Of a stretch of 64,000 nt of DNA, positions 44,769 to 55,973 are shown in pieces. The translations under genes were made by a program, and so were the position numbers. Within the stretch, counting starts at the first letter, position 1. Each line of letters begins with the position of its first letter. The notes beneath the pieces are model-generated. The model was not told where the DNA came from. It made no database searches and worked only from the letters and a program-made list of their open reading frames with translations. The DNA comes from Pisolithus tinctorius (lineage: Eukaryota; Basidiomycota; Agaricomycetes; Boletales; Pisolithaceae): NCBI GenBank assembly GCA_024663395.1, contig JANFAH010000010.1:248001-312000 (forward strand). The letters run 5' to 3'.

Positions 44769-46613
44769 TGTGAGTCAAAGTGTGGAATGCTGGTGAAAAC
44801 CAAACAAATCCAACACAAAAGACAAATAAGAGTGAGTGGTGGTTTGCCTCTGTGGAACCTGGAGTGCAGAGAAACCTAAATGTGGGGGAGACTTCAAGTA
44901 GAGGTGCTCCTGGCACAAGTCGTTGACAAGTTACACAGGAGTAGATGAATGGATGATGACTGAGGGGATGCTGAACAGAGTGAAGGTGTTCAGCCAAAAG
45001 TACTTGGGGGTAATGGACTTTGATAGAATATGCTCCTTGCACAAGTCGATGATGAGTTATGCAGGAGTGGGGGGGATGACTAAGACTGCTGACTAAGAGG
45101 AAGCTTCAGATGATGAAGGATGGCAGATAGACTCTTCCAAATGAGCCTCAACTACCAAGTATACAAATGATGACAGATAGACCCCTTTGTGGAGCCTCAA
45201 CTGTCGACGATGAGATATGCTGAGCTGAGCTAAACTGACTGCTGGATTGCTTCTGATTGCTTCTTGGTAGCTAAGCACATGGGGGTTTATATACTGTGGG
45301 GGGGGGGCACAGCTTGTGACAAACAAGGCACAAACACTTGGTAAGTAATGAGTAAGGACTGAGTAATCATGATGAGTAAGCGAGAAATGAAAAGTAAGCA
45401 AGCAAAGAAGATTGGTAAGTATTGGCAATGAACGAGTCAGGGATAGTCAAAATATTGCAAAATGAGTCAAATAGAATCAGAAACTGAGTAAGCACACTGA
45501 TATCACATTAGGGGGTGGCGATGCAAGTTAGATCTTGGCAGAGACATCTCTAGATCCAAAGACAGCATGACAGATGGACAGTGTTTCCAGACAGGGAAGT
45601 ATTAATTCCAGAATTGAAGGGCATGAGTCAGGTGTCAAAGGGGGCTAGGGCATTGGGGGTCTGTGGGGCAATAAGAGCATATGCGATCATGTCTCCCACC
45701 CTTTTGTCCTCTCAGTGAAGTTAACAAAAAACTTCATGGATGGGGTTCTGATGGAGGAGAAGGAGAAGGGGGGACGTCTTCTGCTGGATCCTGCAGTAAG
45801 AAGGCAAGATGCATGTCATACTCATCATGAATGCGATCAGGGAGGCTGGAGGACAGTAGATTATACTGCAGCTGTCGCAATGCAGGAAGAATGATGGACA
45901 AGACTGGAATAACGATGGTGCAGGGAGCAGGGAGGAACGATCCATATGCTTCATCAACTGGGGAGACTGAAACAACCACATAAGACCTTTCTAACCAAGT
46001 GACAGACCTGAGGCAACAAAGAACATCCTTCTGGAAGTCATACTGACAAGGAGAACATGCTGACCAAGCTGCATGGGATGAGACAGGGCTGACAATGACA
46101 GGATGAACCAGGGGGCTTCAGGACAGAAGCTGGTGGGAATGCCTGTAGATATACATAGCCACTGTCTCTGGCAAATGAGACAAGTGAGATGATTGATGAA
46201 AAGGTGGCCATGATTGATGGACTTAGCGAAATGAGCATCTGATGGATGGAGTGCTGTAGAAATGTGCAGGGTGTGAGGATCCTCTCCAAATTTGGAAGAA
46301 AGAATTGTGGGGCTGAGCACTTTAAGCGAGTGTGAGAACGGAGTCGATATCTTTGGAAATGGTGGAGATACAACGAAAACCAGAATGCTGTACATGGGTG
46401 CTAAAACCTTTAATGTGTGCTTAACTCGCTTCCTCTTTTCTCTTTAGCACTGACAACTCGTTCTTGTGCAAAGGATGACTGTTAATGTCTGACAGTCTTT
46501 CTACACATGAGGCCTTTAGTCTTCATCTGCATGCTTGGCATTGTGCGCAACTCATCAACGAGTTAGGCAGAGTCAGCTGTAACCATGGTCCACAACACCT
46601 TTGGTGTGTGACA
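44769..46613 (-). mobile_element. Solo LTR SL-E
   Basis: 1,845 bp. Exact duplication GCAT (44,765-44,768 and 46,614-46,617). Its LTR ORF retains the CGA codon that is TGA in copies A and C (about 45,885), but has a frame break elsewhere. Confidence 0.88.
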
Positions 46614-47340
46614 GCATCCCAGTCATCAAAGCTGTTGGTTGCAGCATCTAAGGTGGACCAAAATTCTGCCTTGTTGTGGTCAGCATAATGAATGACCCAG
46701 TGGATCTTATCTTTTCTGGAAATGAGACCAGCCTCAAGACAGAGTTGTTCAACATCTCAAGGTAATGGGTGATATCTTCAGTATGCCCAGAAAACTTCAG
46801 GGCTTTGTTGGAACCCCTGAGCAGCATATCTTTCACTCCAGACATTATGCAAGGTGGTGCAGGGACCCAGATCGGAATCCAGGGAACGATAGGAGCGGAG
46901 TTTGTGAGAGTCGAGGCAAGAGTATTCTGTATGGGTATTTGAGTAGAAAGGGTGATAGTGGAATTTGTGATTAGGGAGTAGGAAGGAAGGAGAAGCTGTC
47001 TGGTGGCTAGTTCTGAATCACTGGATGGCAAGGGTGATGAAGGAGTTAGTTCTGAAAGAGGCGAAAGTTCTTGATGCTCAGAGGGAGGATCAAAAGGTTT
47101 GTCAAAGTCAAAACCTCCTGGAAATGCTGGGTAAAATGCTGGGGACTCTGGGCTTTGAAAGATCTCATCTAAACTGAGATCTGAGTCTGACAAGTGTGGC
47201 TCTGAAATATCTCTAGGATCAGCTACCAGGATTAAGATTTCTGATGAAGAAATAGATAGTCTGTGGAAGGGCTCTAGGAGCTCTTCAAGTTTGGTTCTTT
47301 GACAAGTGGGTTGTAGGGATCTCCTTTCCAGATCTACCAA

Positions 47341-47359
47341 CCCCTCGTGGTGGGCTCCA
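47341..47359 (-). promoter_or_regulatory. GYP-2 primer binding site
   Basis: The minus strand reads TGGAGCCCACCACGAGGGG, 6 bases from the 5' LTR. It differs from the TRG site only by one decayed CpG. Confidence 0.78.
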
Positions 47360-47365
47360 AAACAT

Positions 47366-48363
47366 TGTGGGACATGACTTCTGGGAAGCATGTGACTAGA
47401 GTAAGGTTGAAGGGAAAATTCCCTAGGATCATCCCAAGGGGTGCTGCATGGAAGGAGAATTCAAGAAAAGAACTAGAAGGTGGTGGGGGAATTCAAGTGA
47501 GAGCCATGGGATTTAATTCCAGACAGATGTAGACATGTGAGGAACAGCAAGATGGGTATACGAAATTCCAAGAAGCTGATATGCACCAGGAGCGGTGTAT
47601 TTGGAGTGTGGGGGATACAGGATAAGGTGTACAGGACTGGGGGACACAAGAGACACAAAGACCACCAGAGATGCTGGAGATGCTGTAGACTCAATATATG
47701 CACTTAGACTCTGAAAACTTCTCGAACTTGTAGAACACACACTGATGGTGACTCTAAAGGTGGGGTGGTATATTTCCAACATTGTGGCAGAATTATATAG
47801 TACAGGGAAAGTAGGTACGAGTTGGAGTAAGGTGGGGCAGAAAAACTAAAAGACTGGAAAATAAAGGAAAGGACATCAGACATCAGCAAAATACAGATGC
47901 ATGTGAAATAGTCTGGTGGGTAGCAGACAAGAGTAAGAATGGGACAATGGTAAGGGGTATCTTCCAACAGAACAAGAGTATGCATACAAGTGGGAGGTGG
48001 AGCTGAGCAGCACAGGAGGGCAGAGCATAGTGTACTGGCATGAAGTCCAGCTTGCAGAATTTAGGGCGACAGGGGAAACTGGAGTTTTTCAGAGGTAAGT
48101 GGCATGGATGACTGGTGACGTGGCTGAGTGGTGGCACAGCTACTGAATTCCAGATGACTCTGCATGAATGTGGAATTTCCAGATCAGCATTTTGATGATG
48201 GAGTGACATGCGGAAGGTCAGTAGAAACTCCAAAGGTGACAGGGGTTGGGAGGAAACACAAAGACACAAGTGGGAAAAACTCCAAAATGGGTTTGTCGTA
48301 GAGGCCTGTGGAATTTAGTGACAGATTCCTGTTCCAGCCTCAGGGAGTATACAGCTCCCTACA
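47366..48363 (-). repeat. GYP-2 5' LTR
   Basis: 998 bp, highly similar to 31,891-32,887; visible differences are mostly CG/TG/CA. Confidence 0.92.
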
Positions 48364-49311
48364 GCGCTTCAGGTGCCAAGTTCAACATGGACAAAATGGA
48401 GGTAATTCCAGTTGGCACCCCAGAATACTGACAGTCACTAATCACATCCTCAAAACTTAACCCTACATCCATGGCCTTTCCCCCAAGGGTCTGAATAGCT
48501 TGTGATGGCCAGGCAATCTGAATACTTGGAGCATGGCTGGGGAACAGGGTACACGAACCATCAGTCTGGTCCCCTATAGTCAAGAAGATGGAATCCAGGC
48601 TATGCAAGTGGAATATGCACAACCCCTCCATCGAAGGAAGAAAAACCATAGTACAATGGACCATAGGCACTATGACACAATACCTAACCTGCGTCCAAGG
48701 TATGCCAAAAAATGTAGAAGAATACTTCACTAAGTGTCTAAAATGCTTTGCATGGGATACACCTGGCAAACCCAACATCCACTTCAACATCCTGTGTGCC
48801 CGGGTCTCGAAAGGAGGGAAGGGATTTCTAAACCTCAAACTTTGGAATGAAGCAATAGAAATGGTTTGGCTTAAAAAACTACTTTTGTCTGCTCCCCCAG
48901 CATGGACAACCTTTGCCCAAGAACTGCTGCATAAATCCACAGCACCAACCCCCATCTCGAAGCCCAATGCCCAGATTAACCACTTCCTCCAATCATGGCT
49001 GATATCTCCTTTGAAGCTACCCCCTCCAATCAGTTGTTGTATAACAATAGCTAAAAATACAACCTTATGCTAGATGCACCATTTTTTCATTCAAATATGT
49101 TAGAATCACTACCAATTTGGTTCCATACCAGTGCCCTTCCCAGTTTGAAAAAGCTTAACAACTACTTCTATGCCCAATGTATTTGAGACCACCACAATGT
49201 CACAACTACTGGCAAAATGTGGGCTCTAGCCCATACCCCCCTTGATAACTCCCACCAATGTCAAAGCACATGTGTCTGTGCACAATGCACTGAACTTCAC
49301 CAGATGGCTGG
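48364..49311 (+). pseudogene. LINE (non-LTR) reverse transcriptase, 3' fragment
   Basis: Plus strand: ASGAKFNMDKMEVIPVG (48,365), then a TGA at 48,429 fitting CGA, ACDGQAIRILGAWLGN (about 48,500), GRKTIVQWTIGTMTQYLT (about 48,635), QGMPKNVEEYF, GGKGFLNLKLWNEAIEMVWL (about 48,815-48,875), and a cysteine-rich tail with HQCQSTCVCAQCTE (about 49,255-49,295). These blocks are typical of the thumb and C-terminal region of Agaricomycete LINE RTs. The RT active site is not present. It is cut at the left by GYP-2 and at the right by SL-F. Confidence 0.8.
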
Positions 49312-51165
49312 TGTGAGTCAAAGTGTGGAAAGCTGGTATAAACCAAACAAATCCAACACCAAAGACAAATATAGAGTGAGTGGTGGTGTACCTCCATGGA
49401 ACCTGGGGTGCAGAAAGATCTAGTGTGGGGAATTTCAATGGCAGGTGCTCCTGGTGCAAGTTGATGATGAGTTACACAGGAGAAGACAAGCAAGTGATGA
49501 TTGGATGGGGGATGCTGAACAGAGTGAAGGTGTTCAGCCAAAAGGACTTGGGAGTAATGGACTTCAATAAAATGTGCTCCTTGCACAAGTCAATGACAAG
49601 TTATGCAGGAGTGGGAGGATGACTAAGCAAGATTTGCTGACTAAGTGTGGAGTGGACTGCAGATGATGAAGGATGGCAGATAGACTTTCCAAATGAGCCT
49701 CAACTACCAAGTATACAAATGATGACAGATAGACCCCTTCATGGAGCCTCAACTGTTGACGATGAGATATGCACTGAACTGACTGCTGAGTGAATGGCTT
49801 CTGGTTCACTTCTTGATTGCCTTGTGGGGTAGCTAAGTACATGGGGGTTTATATACTGTGGGGGGAGCACAGCTTGTGACAAACAAGGCACAAACACTTG
49901 GTAAGTAATGAGTAAGGACTGAGTAATCATGATGAGTAAGCAAGAAATGAAAAGTAAGCAAGCAAAGAAGATTGGTAAGTATTGGCAGCAACAAGTCAAG
50001 GACAGTCAAAACATCACAGAATGAGTCAAATGGAGTCAGAACTGAGTAAGTGCACTGATATCACATTAGGGGGTGGCAAAGCAAGTCAGATCTTGGTGGA
50101 GACATCTCTAGATCCAAAGATGGCATGACAGATGGATGGTGTTTCCAGATAGGGAAGTATTAATTCCAGAATTGAAGGGCATGAGTCAGGTGTCAAAGGG
50201 GGCTAGGGCATTGGGTGTCTGTGGGGCAATGGGAGCATAAGTGATCATGTCTCCCACCCTTTCATCCTCTGCAAAGTTAACAAAAGCTTCATGGACAGGG
50301 CTCTGATGGAGGAGGAGAAGGGGGGATGTCTTCTGCTGGATCTTGCAGTAAGAAGGCAAGATGCATGTCATACTCATCATGAATGTGATCAGGGAGGCTG
50401 GAGAACAGTAGATTATGCTGCAGCTGTTGCAATGCAGGAAGAATGATGGATGAGATTGGAATAAAGACAGTGAAGGGAGCAGGGAGGAATGATCCATATG
50501 CTTCATCAACTGGGGAGACTGAAACAACCACATAAGACCTTTCTAACCAAGTGACAGACCTGAGGCAACCAAAGAACATCCTTCTGGAAGTCATACTGAC
50601 AAGGAGAACATGCTGACCAAGCTGCATGGGATGAGACAGCACTGACAACAACAGGATGAACCAGGGGGCTTCAAGACAGAAGCTGGTGGGAATGCCTGGC
50701 AGATAATGTAGCTGCTGTCTCTGGCAAATGAGACAAGTGAGACAATCAACAAAGAGGTGGCCATGATTGATGGACTTGGTGAAATGAGCATCTGATATGG
50801 AGTGCTGTAGAAATGCATAGGGTGCAAGGATCCTCTCCAAATTTGGAAGGCAGAATCACGTGGCTGAGCACTTTAAGCAAGTGTGAGAATGGAATTGATA
50901 CCTTTGGAAATGGTGGAGATATGATGAAAACTGGAATGCCATACACAGGTGCTAAAAACTTTTAATGTGCACTTAACTCGCTTCCTCTTTTCTCTTTAGC
51001 ACTGACAACTTGTTCTTGTGCAAAGGATGACTGCTCACATCTGGCAGTCTTTCTACACATGAGGCCTTTAGTCTTCATCTGCATGCATGGGCATTGCACA
51101 CAACTCATTGATGAGTTAGGCAGAGTCAGCTGTAACTGTGTCCACAACACCATTGGTGTGTGACA
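49312..51165 (-). mobile_element. Solo LTR SL-F
   Basis: 1,854 bp, plus strand TGTGAGTCAAAG to TGTGTGACA. Exact duplication CTGG (49,308-49,311 and 51,166-51,169). It sits at the junction between LINE and CHR-2 gag. ORF 50,289-50,840 (minus, 183 codons) open. Confidence 0.9.
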
Positions 51166-52278
51166 CTGGTATTGTTACTGCCAGTCTTGGGCTTGTCTTG
51201 GCCAGTCTTGGACTGGTTGTTGCTGCTGGAGCTGCCAGACTTGTTGGAGGAGGAGGAAGAGGAGCCCTGATGTTTATTCAACTGCTGGATTTCTTCCTTG
51301 TGCTCCCAATAGTGCACATCTATTTCTGGGCAAGGTGGTGGAGCTCGTGTAGTGTCCAGGGCTTGCCAACCCAACAGACTTCATCCTTGATCTGGTCTGG
51401 GAGCCCAGAGTAGAAGTGATGGCACAGTGCACCATCTCCATAGCCCTGGACTTGCAAAGCAAGTCAGTTGAAGTCTACTATGTATTTATTTATGCACTGA
51501 GTATCCTTCATATGCAAGTGGTCGAGCTGACTCTCAGCATCAGCAACCAGGTCATGAGTTCCAAAAGTGGTTTGTAGCTCCAGGACAAACTCCCTCCAGG
51601 ACTCCATCCAGAGAGGCCAGTCATTGGGGGCCTCAACCCCAAGCAAGTCTGGCTTGAACCATTCAAGAGCCATGCCCTTGAGGTAAGACTGCATGAAGAT
51701 GACTTTGGCACAGTTGGTCCTGAAAACCCAAGGCTGGTCTTGGAAGTTTAGCTTGCACTGAATGAAGAAGGCATGAAGCTTCTTGGGGTTGGTACCATTG
51801 AAAGTATTGGGCTCACACAACTTGGTCCTGCTTGAGGACTCAGGACTAGTGTGAGTGTTGCAGGCCAGTAGCTTTATGGCCTTTGCAAGACTGTCGAAGA
51901 CCACAACTGTGGGTTCAGTGTCCAGGTCTGGGAAGTCCAGTTCATCCTCTGGATTGTTCTCATCTGGATTATCATCACTCAGCCCATCATCACCAGGACC
52001 ATTGCTGGGGTCATCATCATTGGGATTGTTGTTATCATCATCATCCAGCCCATCATTCCTGGGATCATCATTGGGAATGGGGGCAATGGGATGACTTGGG
52101 TGGGGGTATTGGAGGTTTGGGCTGAAAAGCCCCTGAAAGGACTAACAGGGTTGGGGGAGTGCCTAGTGATACCCAAGGCAGCTAGTGCTGCCTCATGGCA
52201 AGTTCCACTGGCTGAAGCCAATTCAGGGTTGGTGGTAGAGCAGCCATGGGGAGGTTGAAAATGAGTTTTAGTGGCCAT
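51166..52278 (-). pseudogene. gag: CHR-2 Gag (5' fragment of a CHR-family element)
   Basis: ATG at 52,278 (MATKTHFQPPHGC). The N-terminal acidic/Asn-rich linker is frameshifted. The retrotransposon-Gag core is readable at 51,904-51,464: CEPNTFNGTNPKKLHAFF, FMQSYLKGMALEWFKPDLLG, WMESWREFVLELQTTFGTHD, ESQLDHLHMKDTQCINKYIV. A Ser/Asn-rich C-terminal stretch (SSSSSSNKSGSSSSNNQ, 51,200-51,270) ends at the SL-F insertion. The rest of the element is absent: LINE sequence follows on the other side of SL-F. This is the gag that CHR-1 lacks. Confidence 0.82.
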
Positions 52279-52316
52279 GATCTATTAGACCCACACAAGT
52301 GGCAAGTCTGAAATAC

Positions 52317-52836
52317 TGTCAAGTTCGTGATGTCCAGGTTGATACCAGACCAGAGACTGAAGCAGGCATGAGGCCAAGGGGTCAGGATCAGGGGGAAGGG
52401 GCAGAGGTACAGGGGGTGGACTGATTGGATTTAGCAACTGATGATGCAGTGCTATTCCCTTGTGTGGGTCATGGTCTGAGTCCAAGGCCAAGAGTTACAG
52501 ATAGAACTTATTTGATTTCAGACTGGAGACTACAAGCTGAGTAATTACAGGTTTATATACTAGAGACAAACTATAGTATGGAGACCAGTAATGCCAGTCT
52601 TGCAAGGATTGCTAAGACAATTGGTAAGAATGATATTAGTAAGGTATGACTAAGGTAGTGGAGACTGGGACAGGGCAGACCAGGGACAAGACTGGGCAGG
52701 GTTCAACCAAAGTGACACACACTGCAAAGCAGTGTTCACTGTGCTAGGACATCTGGGGATAAGGGATTGGCAAGGCCAAGGCCAGACTGAACAAGTGCAA
52801 GACTGAGTCTGGCCAGGGTCAAGGCACAACCATGAC
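52317..52836 (-). repeat. CHR-2 5' LTR
   Basis: TGTCAAGTTCGTGATG to CAACCATGACA, 520 bp, same family as the CHR-1 LTRs. The 38-base leader between it and the gag ATG includes TAGACCCACACAAGTGG, as in CHR-1. Its outer edge truncates the copia integrase at 52,837. Confidence 0.9.
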
Positions 52837-55618
52837 ACTTCAGCTGGACTTTGGGCAGTAACATAGGCTGCTGTGGCCATGGCATCAGCCCAGAAAGACT
52901 TTGGCACCTTTGACTCTTAAGCATGGTGTTTGCCAAGGTTGACAAATTCTGGTTCATGCACTCTGCAGGTCCATTTTGCTCTGAGGTGTCTGGTGCTGAG
53001 GTCTCATGCTGGACACCATCAGACTGGAGTTGTTCCTGGAACTTTGCACCAGTGAACTCTCCACTGTTGTCACTCCAGAGGTACTCAAGAGCCTCAGTGG
53101 TGAATGACTCCTCTCCTAACTCCTGCCAGAAGTAAGTTTTGATGTCTGACATCCACTGCTGGTAGGCCTTTGCAGCTTCACTTTTGTGCTTTATGAAGTA
53201 TACCCAAGGGAAACATGTGAAGCCATCAACTATCACCACCCAATACTGGTAGCCTTCCCTGGAGGCTGGTGTGATTGGGCCTCCAACATCAGTGTGTACC
53301 ATTTGGAAAGGTTGGGTAGTGCAAGGGCCTTTGGTGGGTGTCATAACCATGCATTCACTCTAGGTCTTTACTCACTCCACACCCTCTTCTGCCAGTCATT
53401 TGCTCACTCTGCACCAACTCTGCCCAACTTCTGTCAGTTATGAGTCATCTCTGCTCCAACTGCTGTCAGACTTGTGTTGCTCTCCTACCAGACCAAGCAA
53501 ACTGTTCTTTGAGGGGTCATGTGACTACCTTTGGACTTCTCCCTGACAGCATGCAGTCAGGTACTCCACAGCGTGTGCACCACATGGTCCAGTGTCTGGA
53601 CTGTTTCCTTTTCTGGATGTTCTATGTTACCCACTCATATGTCCTCCATCTACCCTCATTCATTGTCTAGGAAGTTTTTACTTGAAAATTTCTGGGTCTC
53701 CATATGTCAGTTCCAATTCCAGTTACTGTACCTCTGTAGTAGTATAAAAGCATGTATCATACTCTGCCATTCCTCAGTATGAATATCAACTTAGTTCCTA
53801 CTCCTTCTGTCTCTGACTTCTGCCTGTCAGAGTTACCTCTGACTCTCTGTCTGTACTCTCCCTCTGAAATATGAGGGCTGAGATCATGCAAGGGGGTAGC
53901 ACATGAGCTAAACCCAATGCCCTCTCTCTGCTCTGCCTTTGTCTCAGCAGTCTTCATTCCTGCCAACACTCCACTAGTTGGAGTTCTGTTCCTGTGTGTT
54001 GGACTTGCTTCCAGACCCTCCTCTAGACCTTATATAGCATTGGAGTTGGTCAGAGTAGGCCCAGACTTGACAGTGGGCTTGAACGGTAGTTTCTTCATTT
54101 TTGCTGTTGTGCATGGCTCACAGAACTCCAGTTCTCCAGTCAAAGTGTCAATGCCTGGGAGTTGACCCTCCCTTGTCATGTGCTGGAGTTGGTCAGTGGA
54201 AATGTGTCCCATTTGCCAGTGCAGCAAGTTTATGTCAACTGTGGCATGTGCACTCTCAGCTGGTATGACTGGGGTCACATTTGCATGGTAGAGGTTTTTC
54301 CAGTAAGCACCAGTCATGACTGGTCACCTTCCCTGGTCTACAGAGCAGGTATTTGAGTCCCCTGGGAAGTATGTGGATAGACCAGACTTTGCCAACTTGT
54401 TTACAGAGATGAGGGTTACCTTGAAGTCAGGTACATATAGGACATCTGAGAGGATAAAATCATTTGTTGTGCCAGAAACCTTGGTTTGCAGTGTTACTGT
54501 ACCAATGCCAGTGGCCTCAATGGTGGAGCTATCACCAAGGGTGACTGGTCTGCCAGGGTTTAGTTCCCTGAATGAAGTGAACCATTTCTGGTGATGGGCC
54601 ATGTGCAATGTGGCTCCAGAGTCAATGATGATGTTTGGGGTTTTTTTTAGAGCTGGCTCAGTTGATAGGTAAGCATGAATGTGGTTGATTAGCTTTCAGG
54701 ATACAGATGCAGTAGCTACATGAGCAGAGTCTGGTGGACTGGTGTCTGGTGGTGTCTCAGCCATATTTGACTTTTTGCTCTTCTTAGCTTGTCCTCCACC
54801 TGACCTTCCCTTCTGCAGCTCTTTTACCCACTTTTGGTAGGACCAACAGTTGTCAGTGCTGTGGCCAGAGCTCTGATGGTGCTTGCAACATTTGTCTCCA
54901 GTTGACCCCTTTACTTGAGCCTTAAGGCCAGTTTCCAGTGCCCCAGAGAGCGTCAATCAGCCAGCCTCAGACACAATGTGAGTTTCTACTGTATCAAAGG
55001 TCAACTTGTCTGGTTCAATGGTGTTGATAATGGCAGAGGTGAATGCACTCCATTCTGGGGTTTTTGGTAGTGAATTGAGTAAAGTGAATGCAAGTAGTTT
55101 GGTGTCAACAGCAAACTTCATGCTGGTGAGCTGGGATTCTGTGGTCCTCATACCAGCAATGTGGTTGGATATGCTGGTTGTGCCATCCCAGGTGGAGTCT
55201 AGTAATTGCCAGTACAGATAGTAGGCACTGGCAAGGTTCGAGTCTTCATGTAGCACTAACAGTGCATCATATAGGGACTTCACTGTGGGTGTTTTTGGGT
55301 TTTGATGAGGAGGGCATCTGATCATTGATCTTGTATGATGCCATGTGCCTTTTCATCGCATTCAGTCCACTTCTGGAGTTCCTCTGGGTCTGGGGTGGAA
55401 GTGGGGATGCTGGTGTTTGTGCCAGACTTGGATGTAGATGTGCCAGTGCTGGTACTGGTGGCTGGGCTTGAGCCAGGTTTGAGGTCTGTGCCTAGTACAA
55501 CCCCTAAGACCTTTTCATGGTGAAGTCAGACAGTGATTCAGAGTTTCCAAATCTCATAATTGTTTGGCCCTGTTAGTATGGGCAAGTCAGTTGTGGCAGT
55601 GCTAGTAGTAGCTGACAT
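52837..55618 (-). pseudogene. Ty1/copia Gag-protease-integrase (RT truncated)
   Basis: Minus strand from ATG 55,618. Gag: LPILTGPNNYEIWKL, KSLYDALLVLHEDSNLASAY, FTLLNSLPKTPEWSAF (54,957-55,325). Zinc knuckle-like CKHHQSSGHSTDNCW (about 54,830-54,880). Protease IIDSGATLHMAHHQKW (54,560-54,625) and VLYVPDFKVTLISVNKLA. GAG-pre-integrase LLHWQMGHISTDQLQHM and CEPCTTAKMKKLPF (54,080-54,230). After the inserted LTR, the integrase core has VHTDVGGP (53,290), DNSGEFTGAKF (53,060) and EQNGPAECMNQNL (52,960), so the D, D and E are all present. It is cut by the CHR-2 LTR at 52,837; no RT or RNase H remains. A few stops and frameshifts. Confidence 0.9.
53339..54072 (+). mobile_element. Solo LTR, 0.7-kb family Q, old copy
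   Basis: TGTCATAACCATG to CAGACTTGACA, 734 bp, with perfect duplication GTGGG (53,334-53,338 and 54,073-54,077). TATAAAAGC at about 53,743. It matches 59,810-60,523 reversed, but nearly all CpGs are TG or CA here. Inserted in the copia integrase between its pre-integrase and core domains. Confidence 0.93.
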
Positions 55619-55973
55619 CTCAAGTAGCAAAGCTCAGGTGCCTGTTATGCTGGTAGGTCAGCAAACCAAAGGATTTTCAGGGTGGGAAAATTTTTTGGGG
55701 GTGCAAGTCATCTGGTGTTGTGTGGGGAGCTAGGATGCACCCTTGGGGCTCATAACCTGACAAAAACTAAGTAGAAAATAGCTCAGCCACTGCCTGAGTA
55801 TGGGCAAGATGGTTGTTCACCTAAGTAGAAAATAGCTAACATACAATTAGTAAAGTGTAAAACAAATACAAGGGATAACTATACCTCAGCCACTGCCTGA
55901 GTATGGGCAAGATGACTGAGGGTTTTGTAAGTGAGAGAAGTGAAGTATATATACATGTGAAAATGAGCTCATA
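55619..55973 (-). repeat. Copia leader and part of 5' LTR
   Basis: Non-coding. A block CAGCCACTGCCTGAGTATGG is repeated about 94 bases apart (about 55,784 and 55,887), as is AAGTAGAAAATAGCT. TATATATAC near 55,948 on this strand looks like the LTR promoter. The Tc1/mariner element splits it, so the rest of the LTR should continue beyond 57,558. I could not fix the LTR ends. Confidence 0.5.

Larger units (their letters stand above)
43831..47365 (-). pseudogene. gag: GYP-2 Gag, interrupted by SL-E
   Basis: Minus strand. The first ATG after the primer site in the long frame is at 46,845 (MSGVKDMLLRGSNKALKFSG); the frame is open upstream into the LTR. Blocks: KFSGHTEDITHYLEML (about 46,800), FDDWDA then AFYKELLNYYPGALVKD (joined across SL-E), YTNEKFLEGFPPRFRNSLL (about 44,500-44,570), zinc knuckle CFFCGGTDGHRTAEC (CX2CX5HX4C, about 44,190-44,235) and GKSFMPDSSDIPRTAAGHNF (about 44,080-44,140). 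The GFPPRFR and IPRTAAG blocks parallel TRG Gag. Several stops and frameshifts. Confidence 0.78.
31891..48363 (-). mobile_element. GYP-2: full-length Ty3 element with antisense cargo gene and three solo LTRs inside
   Basis: LTRs of 997 and 998 bp (31,891-32,887 and 47,366-48,363) read TGTGGGACATGAC to CTCCCTACA on the plus strand. Flanking 4-mers GTGC (31,887-31,890) and GCGC (48,364-48,367) fit a GCGC duplication with one CpG decay. The primer site on the minus strand follows the right LTR, so the element runs on the minus strand: gag, protease, RT, RNase H, integrase (no chromodomain seen), then an antisense gene, then the 3' LTR. Solo LTRs SL-C, SL-D and SL-E interrupt it. Without them it is about 10.9 kb. 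Coding regions are heavily decayed. Confidence 0.9.

Noticed and set aside
51855..52125. Plus-strand Ser/Leu- and His/Asp-rich frames
   Set aside because: Antisense to the Asn/Asp-rich linker of CHR-2 Gag; repetitive codons keep the shadow frames open.
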